Shown here: one piece after another, positions 46,412 to 56,168 of the stretch
How the letters are laid out: each line of letters starts with the position of its first letter
How positions within the stretch are numbered: position 1 is the first letter of the stretch
Assembly: GCF_900129985.1 (NCBI RefSeq)
Contig: NZ_FQXN01000005.1
Coordinates: 111,444 to 175,443 of the forward strand
Origin: Thermosipho atlanticus DSM 15807
Lineage (GTDB): Bacteria; Thermotogota; Thermotogae; Thermotogales; Fervidobacteriaceae
Direction of reading: 5' to 3'
DNA length: 64,000 nucleotides
The notes under the pieces: generated by a model
What the model saw: only the letters and a program-made list of their open reading frames with translations
Databases searched by the model: none
What the model was told of the DNA's origin: nothing
Made by a program: the position numbers and the translations under genes

Positions 46412-47050
46412 CTCTTCTACAACATTTCTGAGCCATTTTTTACTTTGGTATCTAAATATCAAAATTATAAACTTTGCTATATCATCAGTCAAGGTGAGAA
46501 GAAAAACAATAGGAAAAGATAAGTTTAATGCTAGTCCAGCAACCCCTGCAAGAGAAATTCTACAAAACCACAAAGTAGAAGATTCAACTAAAAAAGAAAA
46601 TCTGGTATCCCTTCCTGTTCTTAAAAAACTACAATATTTAAAGTTTTTGAAATTGTTACAGTTATTATCACTAACTGTCTTACTTTGGAAGATACATCGA
46701 AAAATCTACTGGTATACAAGATTAAAAGGGATGTAGTGCTCCTGAGATAATTGCAAAGATTTCAGTAAGCCTGATTATTTCCTCTGAGATTTTGAATGCT
46801 TCTTGGAGTTTAAGGAAAAACCTATAGATATAGTTAATACAGTAAATTTTGATAGGCCATTTATATCATTTTTTCCCCAAAATTGCAAAAGAAATACAGC
46901 ATCTCCGGATACTTACGACTGCTATGGCAGTTTCCTCCAGTTTGCCAATCATTAGTGTGTCTACAAAATTGACGCTTGTAAGTAAAAGTTATTGTAAAGC
47001 AATAGGAAGAGCTATTGCAAATAACTTTATTGTTCTTTTTCCAAATTTTT
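46406..47050 (-). pseudogene. Relic of a MATE-family efflux transporter
   Basis: Minus-strand translations in changing frames match MATE transporters. Near 46990-46930 the reading is IALPIALQ, then LLLTSVNFVDTLMIGKLEETAIAVVSI, a MATE N-terminus broken by a stop. Near 46640-46410 it reads LRTGRDTRFSFLVESSTLWFCRISLAGV and continues to the stop codon at 46406. Much of the middle is deleted and several stops and frameshifts are present. Intact members are about 450 residues; here at most 215 codons of space remain. It explains the 730-nt gap between the ABC-F gene and mnmG. Confidence 0.75.
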
Positions 47051-47093
47051 AAATATTAAATCATGCGTTTTTCCTTACGAAAATAAAAGTTTG

Positions 47094-47102
47094 TGATATA
47101 CT
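47094..47102 (+). promoter_or_regulatory. Extended -10 promoter of mnmG
   Basis: TGATATACT (-10 at 47097-47102) lies 43 nt before the TTG start, with TTACGA 16 nt upstream of the hexamer. Confidence 0.45.
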
Positions 47103-47144
47103 TAATATTTAGGAATACCTAAAAACTGTGAGGAGGTATTGATA

Positions 47145-49019
47145 TTGTATTTTAAAAGACCTGATGATGATAAACATTTTGATGTAATTGTGGTAGGAGG
47201 AGGTCATGCCGGAATAGAAGCAGCTCTTGCAACGGCAAGGCTTGGTTTGAAAACACTAATGTTAACTGCAAATCCTGATAATGTTGGTTGGGCCCCATGT
47301 AATCCTGCTATAGGTGGTCCGGCCAAAGGTATAGTTGTAAGAGAAATAGATGTTCTTGGTGGAGAAATGGCTAGGACTACTGATGAAACCATGATTAATG
47401 TTAGAATGCTTAATACGGGAAAAGGACCTGCTGTTAGAGCTTTAAGAGCTCAGATTGATAAGTATCAATATTCCCATGTAATGAAAAAAAAGCTCCAAAC
47501 ACAAGAAAATTTAATATTAAGATTTGGATTAGTAGAGAAATTATTGGTAGAAAGGGGAAAAATCAAAGGAATTGTTGATTCTTTCGGAATAGATTATTAT
47601 GCAAAAGCGGTTATTTTAACAACGGGGACCTTTTTAAGAGGGAAGATTTTTATAGGAAGAGATACAATGGAAGCTGGAAGAATGGGAGACTTTCCGGCGA
47701 AAGGTTTGAGCAAATCACTCCAAGATATTGGTTTTAAACTGTCTAGATTTAAAACTGGTACCCCTGCAAGGGTATTAAAAAGCAGTATTGACTTTTCAAA
47801 AATGGTTCGACAAGACACTGACGATGTTCCACGAGCGTTTTCGTTTTTTGATGAGCCAAAGATACTATCCAAAAATTTCCCATGTTGGCTTACACATACA
47901 AATCCTGAGACTCATAAAGTTATCAAAGATTATCTTGTGTATTCTCCGCTATACGGAGATGTAAAATTGATTCATAGTGTAGGTCCAAGATATTGTCCAT
48001 CTATTGAGGACAAAGTAATTAAATTTAATAGGGATACTCACCAGGTCTTTGTGGAACCTGAAGGGCAATATACTGAGGAGTACTACTTAAACGGTCTTTC
48101 AACTAGTTTACCTTATGCTGCGCAGATTCAAATGTTAAGAACGATTCCTGGTTTAGAACGTGTGATAATAGTAAAGCCAGCGTATGCTATAGAATATGAT
48201 TATATCGATCCAACGCAGTTGTATCAAACGCTTGAATCTAAAAAAATTGAAGGATTATTTTTCGCGGGTCAAATAAATGGAACAAGTGGATATGAAGAGG
48301 CAGCTGGGCAAGGAATTATTGCAGGAATAAATGCTGCGATGAAAATATTAGGCGGAAAACAATTGATTCTTAAAAGATCTGAAAGCTATATTGGGATATT
48401 AATCGATGATATTACTACTAAAGGTGTGGATGAACCATATAGATTATTAACATCTCGTGCAGAATACAGGCTTTTATTAAGACATGATAATGCACATTTA
48501 AGGCTTGCAAATTATGGATATGAAATAGGTTTAATTCCAAAGTGGTTCTACGAAAAAGTTTTGAAACTAAAGAAAAATATTGAAGAGCAAATAACTAGGT
48601 TGAAAGAAGTAAAAATTCCTTCATCGGATATGGTAAATGATTTGTTAGTTAGGTTGGGGACATCTCCTTTAAAAGAAGGAACAAAATTGTATAACATATT
48701 AAAAAGACCTGAGGTAAAATACAGTGATGTAAAATCACTTGATCCAAACCCCATTGAAGATTCTGAGCTCGTAGAACAAATAGAAATTATGTTAAAGTAC
48801 GAAGGATACATTCAAAAAATGCTTGAAGATATAAAAATATTTGATCAATATGAAAATCTTGATATATCTGAATTGGATTTTGATAAAATTCCAAATCTTT
48901 CTACTGAAGCAAGAGAAAAGCTTAAAAAGATTTCTCCACGATCAATTGGGCAAGCAATGCGAATACCTGGGGTGACTCCTTCCGATATAGCAAATTTAAT
49001 AGCTTACTTAGAAAAGTAG
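47145..49019 (+). CDS. mnmG: tRNA uridine 5-carboxymethylaminomethyl modification enzyme MnmG
   Basis: A 624-residue FAD enzyme that with MnmE modifies the wobble uridine of several tRNAs. FAD site [17 protein letters not shown] (about 11-27), conserved [52 protein letters not shown] (starts near 368) and [14 protein letters not shown] are present. TTG at 47145 is preferred over TTG at 47139 because the AGGAGG at 47131-47136 lies 8 nt before it. Monocistronic and followed by a terminator. mnmE is not in the window. Confidence 0.95.
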   Translation: MYFKRPDDDKHFDVIVVGGGHAGIEAALATARLGLKTLMLTANPDNVGWAPCNPAIGGPAKGIVVREIDVLGGEMARTTDETMINVRMLNTGKGPAVRALRAQIDKYQYSHVMKKKLQTQENLILRFGLVEKLLVERGKIKGIVDSFGIDYYAKAVILTTGTFLRGKIFIGRDTMEAGRMGDFPAKGLSKSLQDIGFKLSRFKTGTPARVLKSSIDFSKMVRQDTDDVPRAFSFFDEPKILSKNFPCWLTHTNPETHKVIKDYLVYSPLYGDVKLIHSVGPRYCPSIEDKVIKFNRDTHQVFVEPEGQYTEEYYLNGLSTSLPYAAQIQMLRTIPGLERVIIVKPAYAIEYDYIDPTQLYQTLESKKIEGLFFAGQINGTSGYEEAAGQGIIAGINAAMKILGGKQLILKRSESYIGILIDDITTKGVDEPYRLLTSRAEYRLLLRHDNAHLRLANYGYEIGLIPKWFYEKVLKLKKNIEEQITRLKEVKIPSSDMVNDLLVRLGTSPLKEGTKLYNILKRPEVKYSDVKSLDPNPIEDSELVEQIEIMLKYEGYIQKMLEDIKIFDQYENLDISELDFDKIPNLSTEAREKLKKISPRSIGQAMRIPGVTPSDIANLIAYLEK

Positions 49020-49022
49020 ATA

Positions 49023-49061
49023 AATATAGTTGGCTTCCTACCAAAGCCAACTATATTTTTT
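49023..49061 (+). terminator. Terminator of mnmG
   Basis: The 14-bp stem AATATAGTTGGCTT/AAGCCAACTATATT has a 7-nt loop and is followed by further Ts. It begins 4 nt after the stop codon. Confidence 0.85.
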
Positions 49062-49203
49062 TATTCATGCATATTATTTTATTTTACAAAATTAAACAGA
49101 ATTATTATTTTTTATTATAAAAAAACAACAGTTTTCAATGATTTTTATTGTTCAATTTAATATGTATAATAAAATGGACACCATAAAAATGGGGGGGATA
49201 GAA

Positions 49204-50442
49204 GTGCAAAATCCATATGAAAACTATTTAAAACAACTTGATAATGTTAAAAAGTATATAGAAGCACCAGAAGGAGCCTTTGAGATTTTGAAAAATCCTT
49301 TAAGAATTATTGAAGTATCCATACCAGTAAAGATGGATGATGGAAGTATAAAGGTTTTTAAGGGTTGGAGATCTCAACATAACAATGCGTTAGGGCCTAC
49401 GAAGGGGGGAATTAGATATCATCCTGATGTAACTAAAGAAGAGGTTATGGCACTATCTGCATGGATGTCAATAAAAAATGCGGTTGTGGGAATTCCGTAT
49501 GGTGGTGGAAAGGGAGGAATAAAGGTCAATCCAAAAGAACTTTCACAAGGAGAACTTGAAAGATTATCTCGAGGTTTTATCGATGCTATTTATAAATATA
49601 TTGGAGTTGATCAAGATATACCAGCACCTGATGTGTATACAAATTCACAGATCATGTCTTGGATGATGGATGAATATAGTAAGTTAGTTGGTTCTTATCA
49701 ACCAGGAGTAATAACTGGAAAGATAAAGATTGTTGGGGGGTCTCAAGGAAGAGGAACAGCGACAGCAAGAGGAGGATTTTTCGTTTTGAGAGAAGCATTA
49801 AAGATTAAAGGAGAAAGTTTTAAGGGATTAACGGTTGCTGTTCAGGGGTTTGGGAATGCTGGTTCTTTTGCTGCAAGATTTCTGAGTGAAGCAGGAGCAA
49901 ATGTCGTTGCTGTTTCTGACTCAAAAGGAGGAATATATAACTCTCAAGGCTTGCCATATGGACCAGTATTAGAGCATAAGATGAAAACAGGAACGGTAAG
50001 AGATTTTGATGGAGCAAGAAATATTACAAACGAAGAACTTTTAGAATTGGATGTTGATATTTTAATTCCTGCAGCGATTGAAAATGTTATTACTAAGGAA
50101 AATGCAGAACAAATTAAAGCAAGATATATCTTAGAACTTGCAAATGGGCCAATTACTCCTGAAGCTGACGAAATTTTGTATAAAAAAGGGACGTTTATTC
50201 TCCCGGATGTTCTTGCAAATGCTGGCGGTGTAACTGTTTCATACTTCGAATGGGTACAAAATAGAACAGGTTATTACTGGTCAGAGAGAGAAGTTCATGA
50301 AAAACTAGATGAAGTAATGACGCAGGCATTTCATAATGTATACGAGACAATGAAAGAAAAAGAGGTAAATTCAAGAATAGCTTCTTATATTGTATCGGTA
50401 AGTAGAATAATTGAAGCAATGAAAGCTAGAGGATGGATTTAA
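49204..50442 (+). CDS. gdhA: Glutamate dehydrogenase
   Basis: A 412-residue NAD(P)-dependent enzyme interconverting glutamate and 2-oxoglutarate plus ammonia. Motifs: [33 protein letters not shown] with the catalytic Lys (about 100), [10 protein letters not shown], and the Rossmann loop [14 protein letters not shown] (about 207-220). The GTG at 49204 is chosen because a GGGGGG run lies just before it and the resulting length fits the family (about 415); the upstream in-frame ATG would add 22 unrelated residues. A TATAAT at 49165-49170 is a plausible -10. Confidence 0.94.
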   Translation: MQNPYENYLKQLDNVKKYIEAPEGAFEILKNPLRIIEVSIPVKMDDGSIKVFKGWRSQHNNALGPTKGGIRYHPDVTKEEVMALSAWMSIKNAVVGIPYGGGKGGIKVNPKELSQGELERLSRGFIDAIYKYIGVDQDIPAPDVYTNSQIMSWMMDEYSKLVGSYQPGVITGKIKIVGGSQGRGTATARGGFFVLREALKIKGESFKGLTVAVQGFGNAGSFAARFLSEAGANVVAVSDSKGGIYNSQGLPYGPVLEHKMKTGTVRDFDGARNITNEELLELDVDILIPAAIENVITKENAEQIKARYILELANGPITPEADEILYKKGTFILPDVLANAGGVTVSYFEWVQNRTGYYWSEREVHEKLDEVMTQAFHNVYETMKEKEVNSRIASYIVSVSRIIEAMKARGWI

Positions 50443-50449
50443 TGGATTT

Positions 50450-50483
50450 AAAAGAAAGCCCCTTATTTAAGGGGCTTTCTTTT
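50450..50483. terminator. Terminator between gdhA and mreB
   Basis: The 16-bp stem AAAAGAAAGCCCCTTA/TAAGGGGCTTTCTTTT has a two-base centre. It lies between convergent genes and should serve both. Confidence 0.9.
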
Positions 50484-50494
50484 TGTCGTAATTA

Positions 50495-51502
50495 TTATTC
50501 GTATGTAGCTGCAACTTGTTCAAGTAATTCTTCGTCATCTAATAATATGCCAGTGCCTCTTGCAACACAAGTCATAGGATCGTCTGCTATTTTACATGGT
50601 ACGCCGATTTCATCGTAAATAGCTTTGTCAATTCCCCTCAAAAGTGAACCTCCACCAGTAAGGGTAATACCTTGTTCCATAATGTCTGCAGATAATTCGG
50701 GAGGAGTTTTTTCTAGAACAATTTTTATTTTCGAAACAAGGTTTTCAATCAATGGTTTTAACATTTCATATATGTGTTGTGAATTAATTACATCAATTCT
50801 TGGTAATCCAGTAACGGCATCTCTTCCTTTGATTTCCATTTCTATATCTTCAATATCAGAATGCGCCTTTCCAACTTTCATTTTAATTTCTTCAGCTGTG
50901 GATTCACCAATAATAAGTCCGAAGAGTTTTCTTATACTTTTCACAATAATATCATTCATGGCATCACCAGCCAGCTTTATAGAATCTCCTACCACTATAC
51001 CACCTAAACTAATAACGGCAATATCAGTTGTACCTCCACCAATGTCAATAATCATATTTCCTCGAGGTTTAGTTACATCTATACCTGAACCAATTGCTGC
51101 TGCTAACGGCTCTGAAACGACATATACCTTTTTGGCTCCGGCATTTAGCGCGGCATCAAATACCGCCCTTTTTTCTACAGTTGTTGTTTTTGCAGGAATA
51201 CCAATAACCATATTGGGTTTAAACAAAAAACCTTTTGTTACTTTTTTGATGAATATTTGTAAGACTTCAGAAATAATAGTATAATCAGCAATTACTCCGT
51301 CTTTCATAGGTCTTACAGCCGTTATTATATCTTCTGGAGTTTTTCCTAACATTTCTTTTGCTTCATCACCAATAGCAACTATTTTTCCTGTTTTTTTCGA
51401 TATAGCAACTACTGAAGGTTGATACAACACTATTCCTTTGCCTTTTTGATAGACGATAAAATTGGCAGTGCCAAGGTCTATGCCTAAATCATTTTTACCC
51501 AT
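50495..51502 (-). CDS. mreB: Rod-shape protein MreB
   Basis: A 335-residue bacterial actin that positions the wall-elongation machinery. Actin-fold nucleotide motifs: IDLGTANFIVY (phosphate 1), MIIDIGGGTTDIAVI (phosphate 2) and GITLTGGGSLLRGID (adenosine). The ATG at 51502 is chosen because AAGGGGAG precedes it; the longer reading from 51547 adds 15 residues not found in MreB. It overlaps the DMT transporter stop by 8 bp. mreC/mreD are not adjacent. Confidence 0.95.
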   Translation of the reverse strand: MGKNDLGIDLGTANFIVYQKGKGIVLYQPSVVAISKKTGKIVAIGDEAKEMLGKTPEDIITAVRPMKDGVIADYTIISEVLQIFIKKVTKGFLFKPNMVIGIPAKTTTVEKRAVFDAALNAGAKKVYVVSEPLAAAIGSGIDVTKPRGNMIIDIGGGTTDIAVISLGGIVVGDSIKLAGDAMNDIIVKSIRKLFGLIIGESTAEEIKMKVGKAHSDIEDIEMEIKGRDAVTGLPRIDVINSQHIYEMLKPLIENLVSKIKIVLEKTPPELSADIMEQGITLTGGGSLLRGIDKAIYDEIGVPCKIADDPMTCVARGTGILLDDEELLEQVAATYE

Positions 51503-52358
51503 GAATTTCTCCCCTTTCTTCATACTTCTCAAATACATACAATCCAATTACAACTAATATTATACCTGAAATTAGCAATAGAGTAGGAATTCGTTTGAAA
51601 ATTAAAGATTCGGACACAGCAGTAATTACAGGAATGATATAAACAGCGTTAGTTGTAGTTCTATCGCCAAGAATCTGAATAGATTTATTCCATAGAAAAT
51701 AACCTATAGCGGAGCAAAAAATGCCAAGATATATTAAACCAAAAATCGAGTTAAAATTGAATTTTAGAATGGGTTTGAAATAAAAATATTCAAATGCTGA
51801 AAATGGTATTAAGGTTAATACTCCCCAAAAAGTAATTTCAAAAATAGCTGTTAATGAAGAATGATCATCTAGTTTTGTTATATGATGAGTATAAAAAACC
51901 CATGAAAAAGCTGCCAAGAATGCAATCAAATCACCTAAAGAATTTACTTTTAAAAATAATCTACCATTTAGTATAACTAATGCAACTCCAATCAAAGCAA
52001 TTAAAGATGCGATATATTGGATAAATCTTGTTCTTCTTTTGTGTACTAGTTGTGTAAACAGAACATACCAAATAGGTGCTGTTGACACTATCATTGCTGC
52101 GTTTGTAGGGCTTGTAAGTTTTAAAGCAAAATTTTCAGCTGCAAAATAAATGGTGATTCCCCAAAAACCAGCCAGTATTTTGTGAATATTAAATAAGGAG
52201 ATTTTTCTTTGTTTAGGTAAGAACCATAAAGTTAAAAGAGCGATTGAAAATCTAAATAGGGCAGCAGTTAATGGAGATATCTCGCCGACGACAAATTTTG
52301 TAGCGATAAATGAAAGTCCCCAAAGAACAGTAACTATCGCAAGAGGTATATATTTCAT
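51495..52358 (-). CDS. EamA/DMT-family transporter
   Basis: A 287-residue membrane protein with ten predicted hydrophobic helices in two EamA halves (AIVTVLWGLSFIATKFVVG near the N-terminus; GLIYLGIFCSAIGYFLWNKSI in the second half). This drug/metabolite transporter group exports amino acids or metabolites; substrate unknown. The ATG at 52358 lies right behind GGGGGAATGAT and overlaps the stop of the upstream gene by a few bases. Co-transcribed with mreB. Confidence 0.85.
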   Translation of the reverse strand: MKYIPLAIVTVLWGLSFIATKFVVGEISPLTAALFRFSIALLTLWFLPKQRKISLFNIHKILAGFWGITIYFAAENFALKLTSPTNAAMIVSTAPIWYVLFTQLVHKRRTRFIQYIASLIALIGVALVILNGRLFLKVNSLGDLIAFLAAFSWVFYTHHITKLDDHSSLTAIFEITFWGVLTLIPFSAFEYFYFKPILKFNFNSIFGLIYLGIFCSAIGYFLWNKSIQILGDRTTTNAVYIIPVITAVSESLIFKRIPTLLLISGIILVVIGLYVFEKYEERGEIHG

Positions 52359-52359
52359 A

Positions 52360-52866
52360 TCATTCCCCCAAAACATTTTTTAGAATATTTACAACTTCAT
52401 TTATGTTGTTTGCTATTTTTACTTCGGTTAATTTTCTACTATCTAGGAACTTTCCATCTAATAGAACTTTTTGAAATCTGTCAGTCCAACCTCCAGTTCC
52501 TTTGAACAAGATCAAAGGTTTTTTGTTGGCATATGCTATGAGAATATCAATAGCGGTGCCAATTTCTCCGCCAATAGAAACTACTGCATCAGCACTTTTG
52601 ATTAAAATAAAGGACCTCATTTGATAATCAAGTCCAGTTTTTATTTCGAGTGAATTGAATTTATTTCCGTTTTCGTCAAAAGGCAGAATTCCAATTATTT
52701 TTCCATTTACTTCTTTTACACCTTTTGCGACTTCTTCCATAACTCCATCTCTTCCGCCAGTAACCAATATATATCTTTTTCCAAGTTCTTTTCCTAATTT
52801 TTTGCAGATTTTTCTAAGATTTTCGTTTATGTTTCCAGAACTTCCAATAACAGCAACGTATTTCAT
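52360..52866 (-). CDS. SLOG-superfamily protein (TIGR00725 type)
   Basis: A 168-residue Rossmann-like protein related to lysine decarboxylase-like (LOG) proteins. It has VAVIGSSGNINEN at the start, VTGGRDGVMEEVAKG (GG motif, about 36-50) and VSIGGEIGTAIDILIAYANKKPLIL. Members bind nucleotides or related ligands; this branch has no assigned reaction. It starts the operon with the DMT transporter and mreB. Confidence 0.8.
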   Translation of the reverse strand: MKYVAVIGSSGNINENLRKICKKLGKELGKRYILVTGGRDGVMEEVAKGVKEVNGKIIGILPFDENGNKFNSLEIKTGLDYQMRSFILIKSADAVVSIGGEIGTAIDILIAYANKKPLILFKGTGGWTDRFQKVLLDGKFLDSRKLTEVKIANNINEVVNILKNVLGE

Positions 52867-52885
52867 TAATCAATTACCTCTCTTT

Positions 52886-52912
52886 CAAAAATGCGGGGAG
52901 AACTCCCCGCAT
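52886..52912 (-). terminator. Terminator of ileS
   Basis: The stem ATGCGGGGAG/CTCCCCGCAT has only AA between the arms. Read on the minus strand it is followed by TTTTTGAAAG. It ends 2 nt before the ileS stop codon. Confidence 0.85.
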
Positions 52913-52914
52913 CT

Positions 52915-55647
52915 TTATTTTCTTTCACCTCTTAAAACAGCCGCACATCTTGGACAAATGTCTGGATATTGGTCATCTTTACCAACGTCTTCATGATATT
53001 TCCAACACCTATTACATTTTTCTCCTTCAGCTTTTTGAATTGTTACGCTTACAAATTCTCCTTTGGTCTTCCCCTCTCCAAATTCTACCTTGGATACAAT
53101 AAAAAATTCCTCGAGGATAGTTTTATATTTTTCTAAAATACCTTGGACTTCTTCGTTTAATCCTGAAAGAATAACTTTTGCATCGAGAGAGTGTCCAATA
53201 ATACCATTATTTCTGGCATTTTCTAATGCTTTTAGAACATCATCTCTTATCAAAAGTAAAACATTAAATTCTTCAAGGAGTTTTTGGTCGATCCAATCTT
53301 TACGAATTTCTGGCCAATAATCAATATGAACTGTTTCATATTTTTTGATAGGACTTAATTGATACGCTTCTTCAGCAGTAAATACCAATATTGGTGCCAA
53401 CATTTTGATTAAGGCTTCTAATATATAGTAAATTACTGTTTGGGCAGATCTTCTGTATATTGAATCTTTTGCTTCGACGTATAACCTATCTTTAATTATG
53501 TCTAAATAAGTTGCACTTAATTCAACAGTGCAGTATTTATTTAAAAGACTATACACTTTTGAATATTCAAAATTTTCGTAGTGTCTTGTTACTTGTTCAA
53601 TTAATTGTTGAAGTCTACCAATTGCCCATTTGTCAAGTGGTAATAATTTTTCGTAAGGTACAATATTTTCCTCTTTAAAATCGTTTAAATTACCCAATAG
53701 GTATCTGAGTGTATTTCTTATTTTTTTGTAAGTTTCAACTTGTTGTTGAATAATGTTTTTCCCAACTCTTATATTATCAAAGAAATCTATACTTGCTACC
53801 CAGAGTCTTAAAATATCTGCTCCAAATTTGTCAACAATTTCATTCGGATCTATTACATTACCAAGAGATTTACTCATTTTTCTTCCTTGTTCGTCTTTTA
53901 TGAATCCGTGTGTAACAACCGATTTATAAGGAGCTTTACCTGTTTTGGCTACAGACATGAAGATAGAGCTTTGGAACCAACCTCTGTGTTGATCGTCACC
54001 TTCTAAGTAAAGATCGACGGGAAATTTTTCTCCTTTTGATCTAATTACTGCTTCGAATGAACATCCAGAATCGATCCAAACGTCAAGGGTATCATATGTT
54101 TTTTCAAAAGTGTTATTACCACATTTTGGACATTTCACGCTTTCAGGTATAAGCTCTTTTTCAGACAGTTCAAACCAAGCATCTGTTCCTTTTTCACTTA
54201 CTACGTTTATAAAGTTGTCGATAACTGTTTCATCAAGAAAAACTTCTCCGCATTTTTTACATTTAATAGCTGGGATAGGTGTTCCCCAAACCCTTTGTCT
54301 TGATATTGTCCAATCTGGCCTATCCTTAACCATTGCTGTGATTCTATTTTCACCCCATTTTGGATGCCATTCTACTTTTTTAATTTCTTCTAATACCTTG
54401 TTTCTTAAATTATTTGCATCTACTGATATAAACCATTGGGGAGTTGCCCTAAAGATAACTGGATTTTTACATCTCCAACAGTGAGGATAGCTATGTTCTA
54501 TTTTTGCTTCTTTTATTAAAGCACCAGATTTTCTTAAATCATCTATTATTATTTTATTTGCGTCCCAAATTTTCAAATTAGCATATTTTCCTGCATCTTC
54601 TGTAAATATTCCATTTTCATCTACCGGTGAAAGAATTGGCAAGTTATATTTTATACCTGTCAAATAGTCTTCAGCACCATGTCCGGGAGCTGTATGGACA
54701 CATCCCGTACCATCTTCAAGAGTAACATAATCAGCAAGGACAATGAGTGATTTTCTATCAATGAAAGGATGTTGAGCTTTTTTATATTCTAAATCTTTTC
54801 CCTTAAATTTATCTACAACTGTGTAGTCAACTTCTATTTCCGAGGTAAATTTATTTAAAAGTCCTTCGGCAACAATCCAATATTCGTTTTCAACTTTAAT
54901 CTTTACATAATCAAAATCTGGATGCACCGCAATTGCTACATTTGCAGGGAGGGTCCAAGGAGTGGTTGTCCAGATGATGATATATGTGTTTTCCTCTTTT
55001 TCCAATTTGAATTTTACATATATTGACGGGGAAGAATGATCATGATATTCAACCTCAGCTTCTGCAAGAGCCGTCTTACAAGTAGGACACCAATATACTG
55101 GTTTATTTCCTCTGTATATGTTTCCGTTTTTTACAAGAGTTTTAAATATGTCTAAAATATGGACTTCATATTTTGGATCTAGAGTGAGATAAGGATTGTC
55201 CCAGTCACCTCTTATTCCAAGTCTTTTAAATTGTTCTCTTTGAACATCTACAAAATGTAAAGCAAATTCTTTACATTTTTTCCTGATGTCAACTGGAGAC
55301 ATGTTTTTTATTTTTTCACCTAGTTCCACGGAAACTCTGTGTTCTATTGGTAGTCCATGAGTGTCCCATCCAGGAACATAAGGTGCGAAATATCCTCTCA
55401 TTGTTTTGTAGCGTATAACAATATCTTTTAAAATCTTGTTAGTGGCAGTTCCGATATGAATATTTCCATTTGCATATGGAGGTCCATCGTGTAGTACAAA
55501 TTTAGGTCTTCCTTCTCTACTTTTTAAAGCAAGGTTATAATCATCAATTTTTTGCCATTGGTCAAGCATTTTAGGTTCTTTTTCAACTAATTTAGCTCTC
55601 ATGGAAAAGTTTGTTAAAGGTAAGTTCAACGTTTCTTTATAGTCCAT
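52915..55647 (-). CDS. ileS: Isoleucyl-tRNA synthetase
   Basis: A 910-residue class I synthetase that charges tRNA-Ile. HIGH-type motif [12 protein letters not shown] (about 53-64), editing-domain segment [24 protein letters not shown] (about 596) and a C-terminal zinc site (CNRCWKYH and CPRCAAVL). This is the bacterial-type enzyme. ATG follows CGGAGGTG. The ext-10 TGTTAAAAT reads on the minus strand at 55676-55684. No T-box leader is present in the 105 nt upstream. Confidence 0.97.
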   Translation of the reverse strand: MDYKETLNLPLTNFSMRAKLVEKEPKMLDQWQKIDDYNLALKSREGRPKFVLHDGPPYANGNIHIGTATNKILKDIVIRYKTMRGYFAPYVPGWDTHGLPIEHRVSVELGEKIKNMSPVDIRKKCKEFALHFVDVQREQFKRLGIRGDWDNPYLTLDPKYEVHILDIFKTLVKNGNIYRGNKPVYWCPTCKTALAEAEVEYHDHSSPSIYVKFKLEKEENTYIIIWTTTPWTLPANVAIAVHPDFDYVKIKVENEYWIVAEGLLNKFTSEIEVDYTVVDKFKGKDLEYKKAQHPFIDRKSLIVLADYVTLEDGTGCVHTAPGHGAEDYLTGIKYNLPILSPVDENGIFTEDAGKYANLKIWDANKIIIDDLRKSGALIKEAKIEHSYPHCWRCKNPVIFRATPQWFISVDANNLRNKVLEEIKKVEWHPKWGENRITAMVKDRPDWTISRQRVWGTPIPAIKCKKCGEVFLDETVIDNFINVVSEKGTDAWFELSEKELIPESVKCPKCGNNTFEKTYDTLDVWIDSGCSFEAVIRSKGEKFPVDLYLEGDDQHRGWFQSSIFMSVAKTGKAPYKSVVTHGFIKDEQGRKMSKSLGNVIDPNEIVDKFGADILRLWVASIDFFDNIRVGKNIIQQQVETYKKIRNTLRYLLGNLNDFKEENIVPYEKLLPLDKWAIGRLQQLIEQVTRHYENFEYSKVYSLLNKYCTVELSATYLDIIKDRLYVEAKDSIYRRSAQTVIYYILEALIKMLAPILVFTAEEAYQLSPIKKYETVHIDYWPEIRKDWIDQKLLEEFNVLLLIRDDVLKALENARNNGIIGHSLDAKVILSGLNEEVQGILEKYKTILEEFFIVSKVEFGEGKTKGEFVSVTIQKAEGEKCNRCWKYHEDVGKDDQYPDICPRCAAVLRGERK

Positions 55648-55675
55648 TTAATCACCTCCGTTATCTTTTCTTTTT

Positions 55676-55684
55676 ATTTTAACA
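55676..55684 (-). promoter_or_regulatory. Extended -10 promoter of ileS
   Basis: The minus-strand sequence is TGTTAAAAT, 29 nt upstream of the ileS ATG and downstream of the receiver-gene terminator. Confidence 0.5.
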
Positions 55685-55702
55685 TTAATCAACATTATTA
55701 AT

Positions 55703-55747
55703 AAAAAAGGTGGCCCTCCCGCCACCTTTTTTGTTGTACGGGAGGGC
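55703..55747 (-). terminator. Terminator of the receiver gene, with an overlapping alternative pairing
   Basis: AAAAAAGGTGGC (55703-55714) and GCCACCTTTTTT (55721-55732) form a T-tailed hairpin. In addition GCCCTCCCG (55713-55721), in its loop and stem, is complementary to CGGGAGGGC (55739-55747), so a second helix can compete with the terminator. Confidence 0.8.
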
Positions 55748-55752
55748 ATGAC

Positions 55753-56112
55753 CTAGCTATTAATTAATTTTGAAATAGTATCTTTTAATTCAGTGAGATC
55801 TGAGGTTTTAACAACATAAGCATTTGCCGCCCATGAGGCTAAATCATTTTTATAGTGAGAGTAAGCCGTTAAAATTATAATTTTTGCATCTTTCTTTATT
55901 TCTCTAATTTTTCCAGCGACTTCAAGGCCATTCATCCCGGGCATTTCAATGTCAATAGTAACTAAATCATACTCTTTTTCTCTAAACATTTTTAAGGCTT
56001 CTTCGCCATTTTTTGCTTCGTCAACATCATATCCAGACTCTTCAAGCTCTTCTTTTATTAAAAGTCTCATATTTTCCTCATCTTCAACAACGAGTATTCT
56101 TTTTTTACTCAT
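55753..56112 (-). CDS. Stand-alone CheY-like response regulator
   Basis: A 119-residue single receiver domain. The acidic pocket is VVEDEEN (about 8-14), the phospho-acceptor Asp is in LVTIDIEMPGMNG (about 54), the switch Thr in IIILTAYS, and Lys in VVKTSDL (about 103). No output domain and no kinase gene lie nearby, so it works through protein contact or a phosphorelay. ATG follows AAGGGGTG. The ext-10 TGTTATAAT reads on the minus strand at 56156-56164. Confidence 0.9.
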   Translation of the reverse strand: MSKKRILVVEDEENMRLLIKEELEESGYDVDEAKNGEEALKMFREKEYDLVTIDIEMPGMNGLEVAGKIREIKKDAKIIILTAYSHYKNDLASWAANAYVVKTSDLTELKDTISKLINS

Positions 56113-56155
56113 AATATTTCACCCCTTTCCTTCTAGAAGAGGAATTACTAAACAC

Positions 56156-56164
56156 ATTATAACA
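56156..56164 (-). promoter_or_regulatory. Extended -10 promoter of the receiver gene
   Basis: The minus-strand sequence is TGTTATAAT, 44 nt upstream of the ATG. Confidence 0.5.
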
Positions 56165-56168
56165 TAAA

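Noticed and set aside
46494..46736. 80-codon plus-strand open frame
   Set aside because: It runs antisense to the MATE relic, has no ribosome-binding site and its composition is that of a reverse-strand shadow.
55648..55752. T-box riboswitch upstream of ileS
   Set aside because: The space is about 105 nt, too short for a T-box. No specifier stem or T-box sequence is visible and the promoter lies close to the start.
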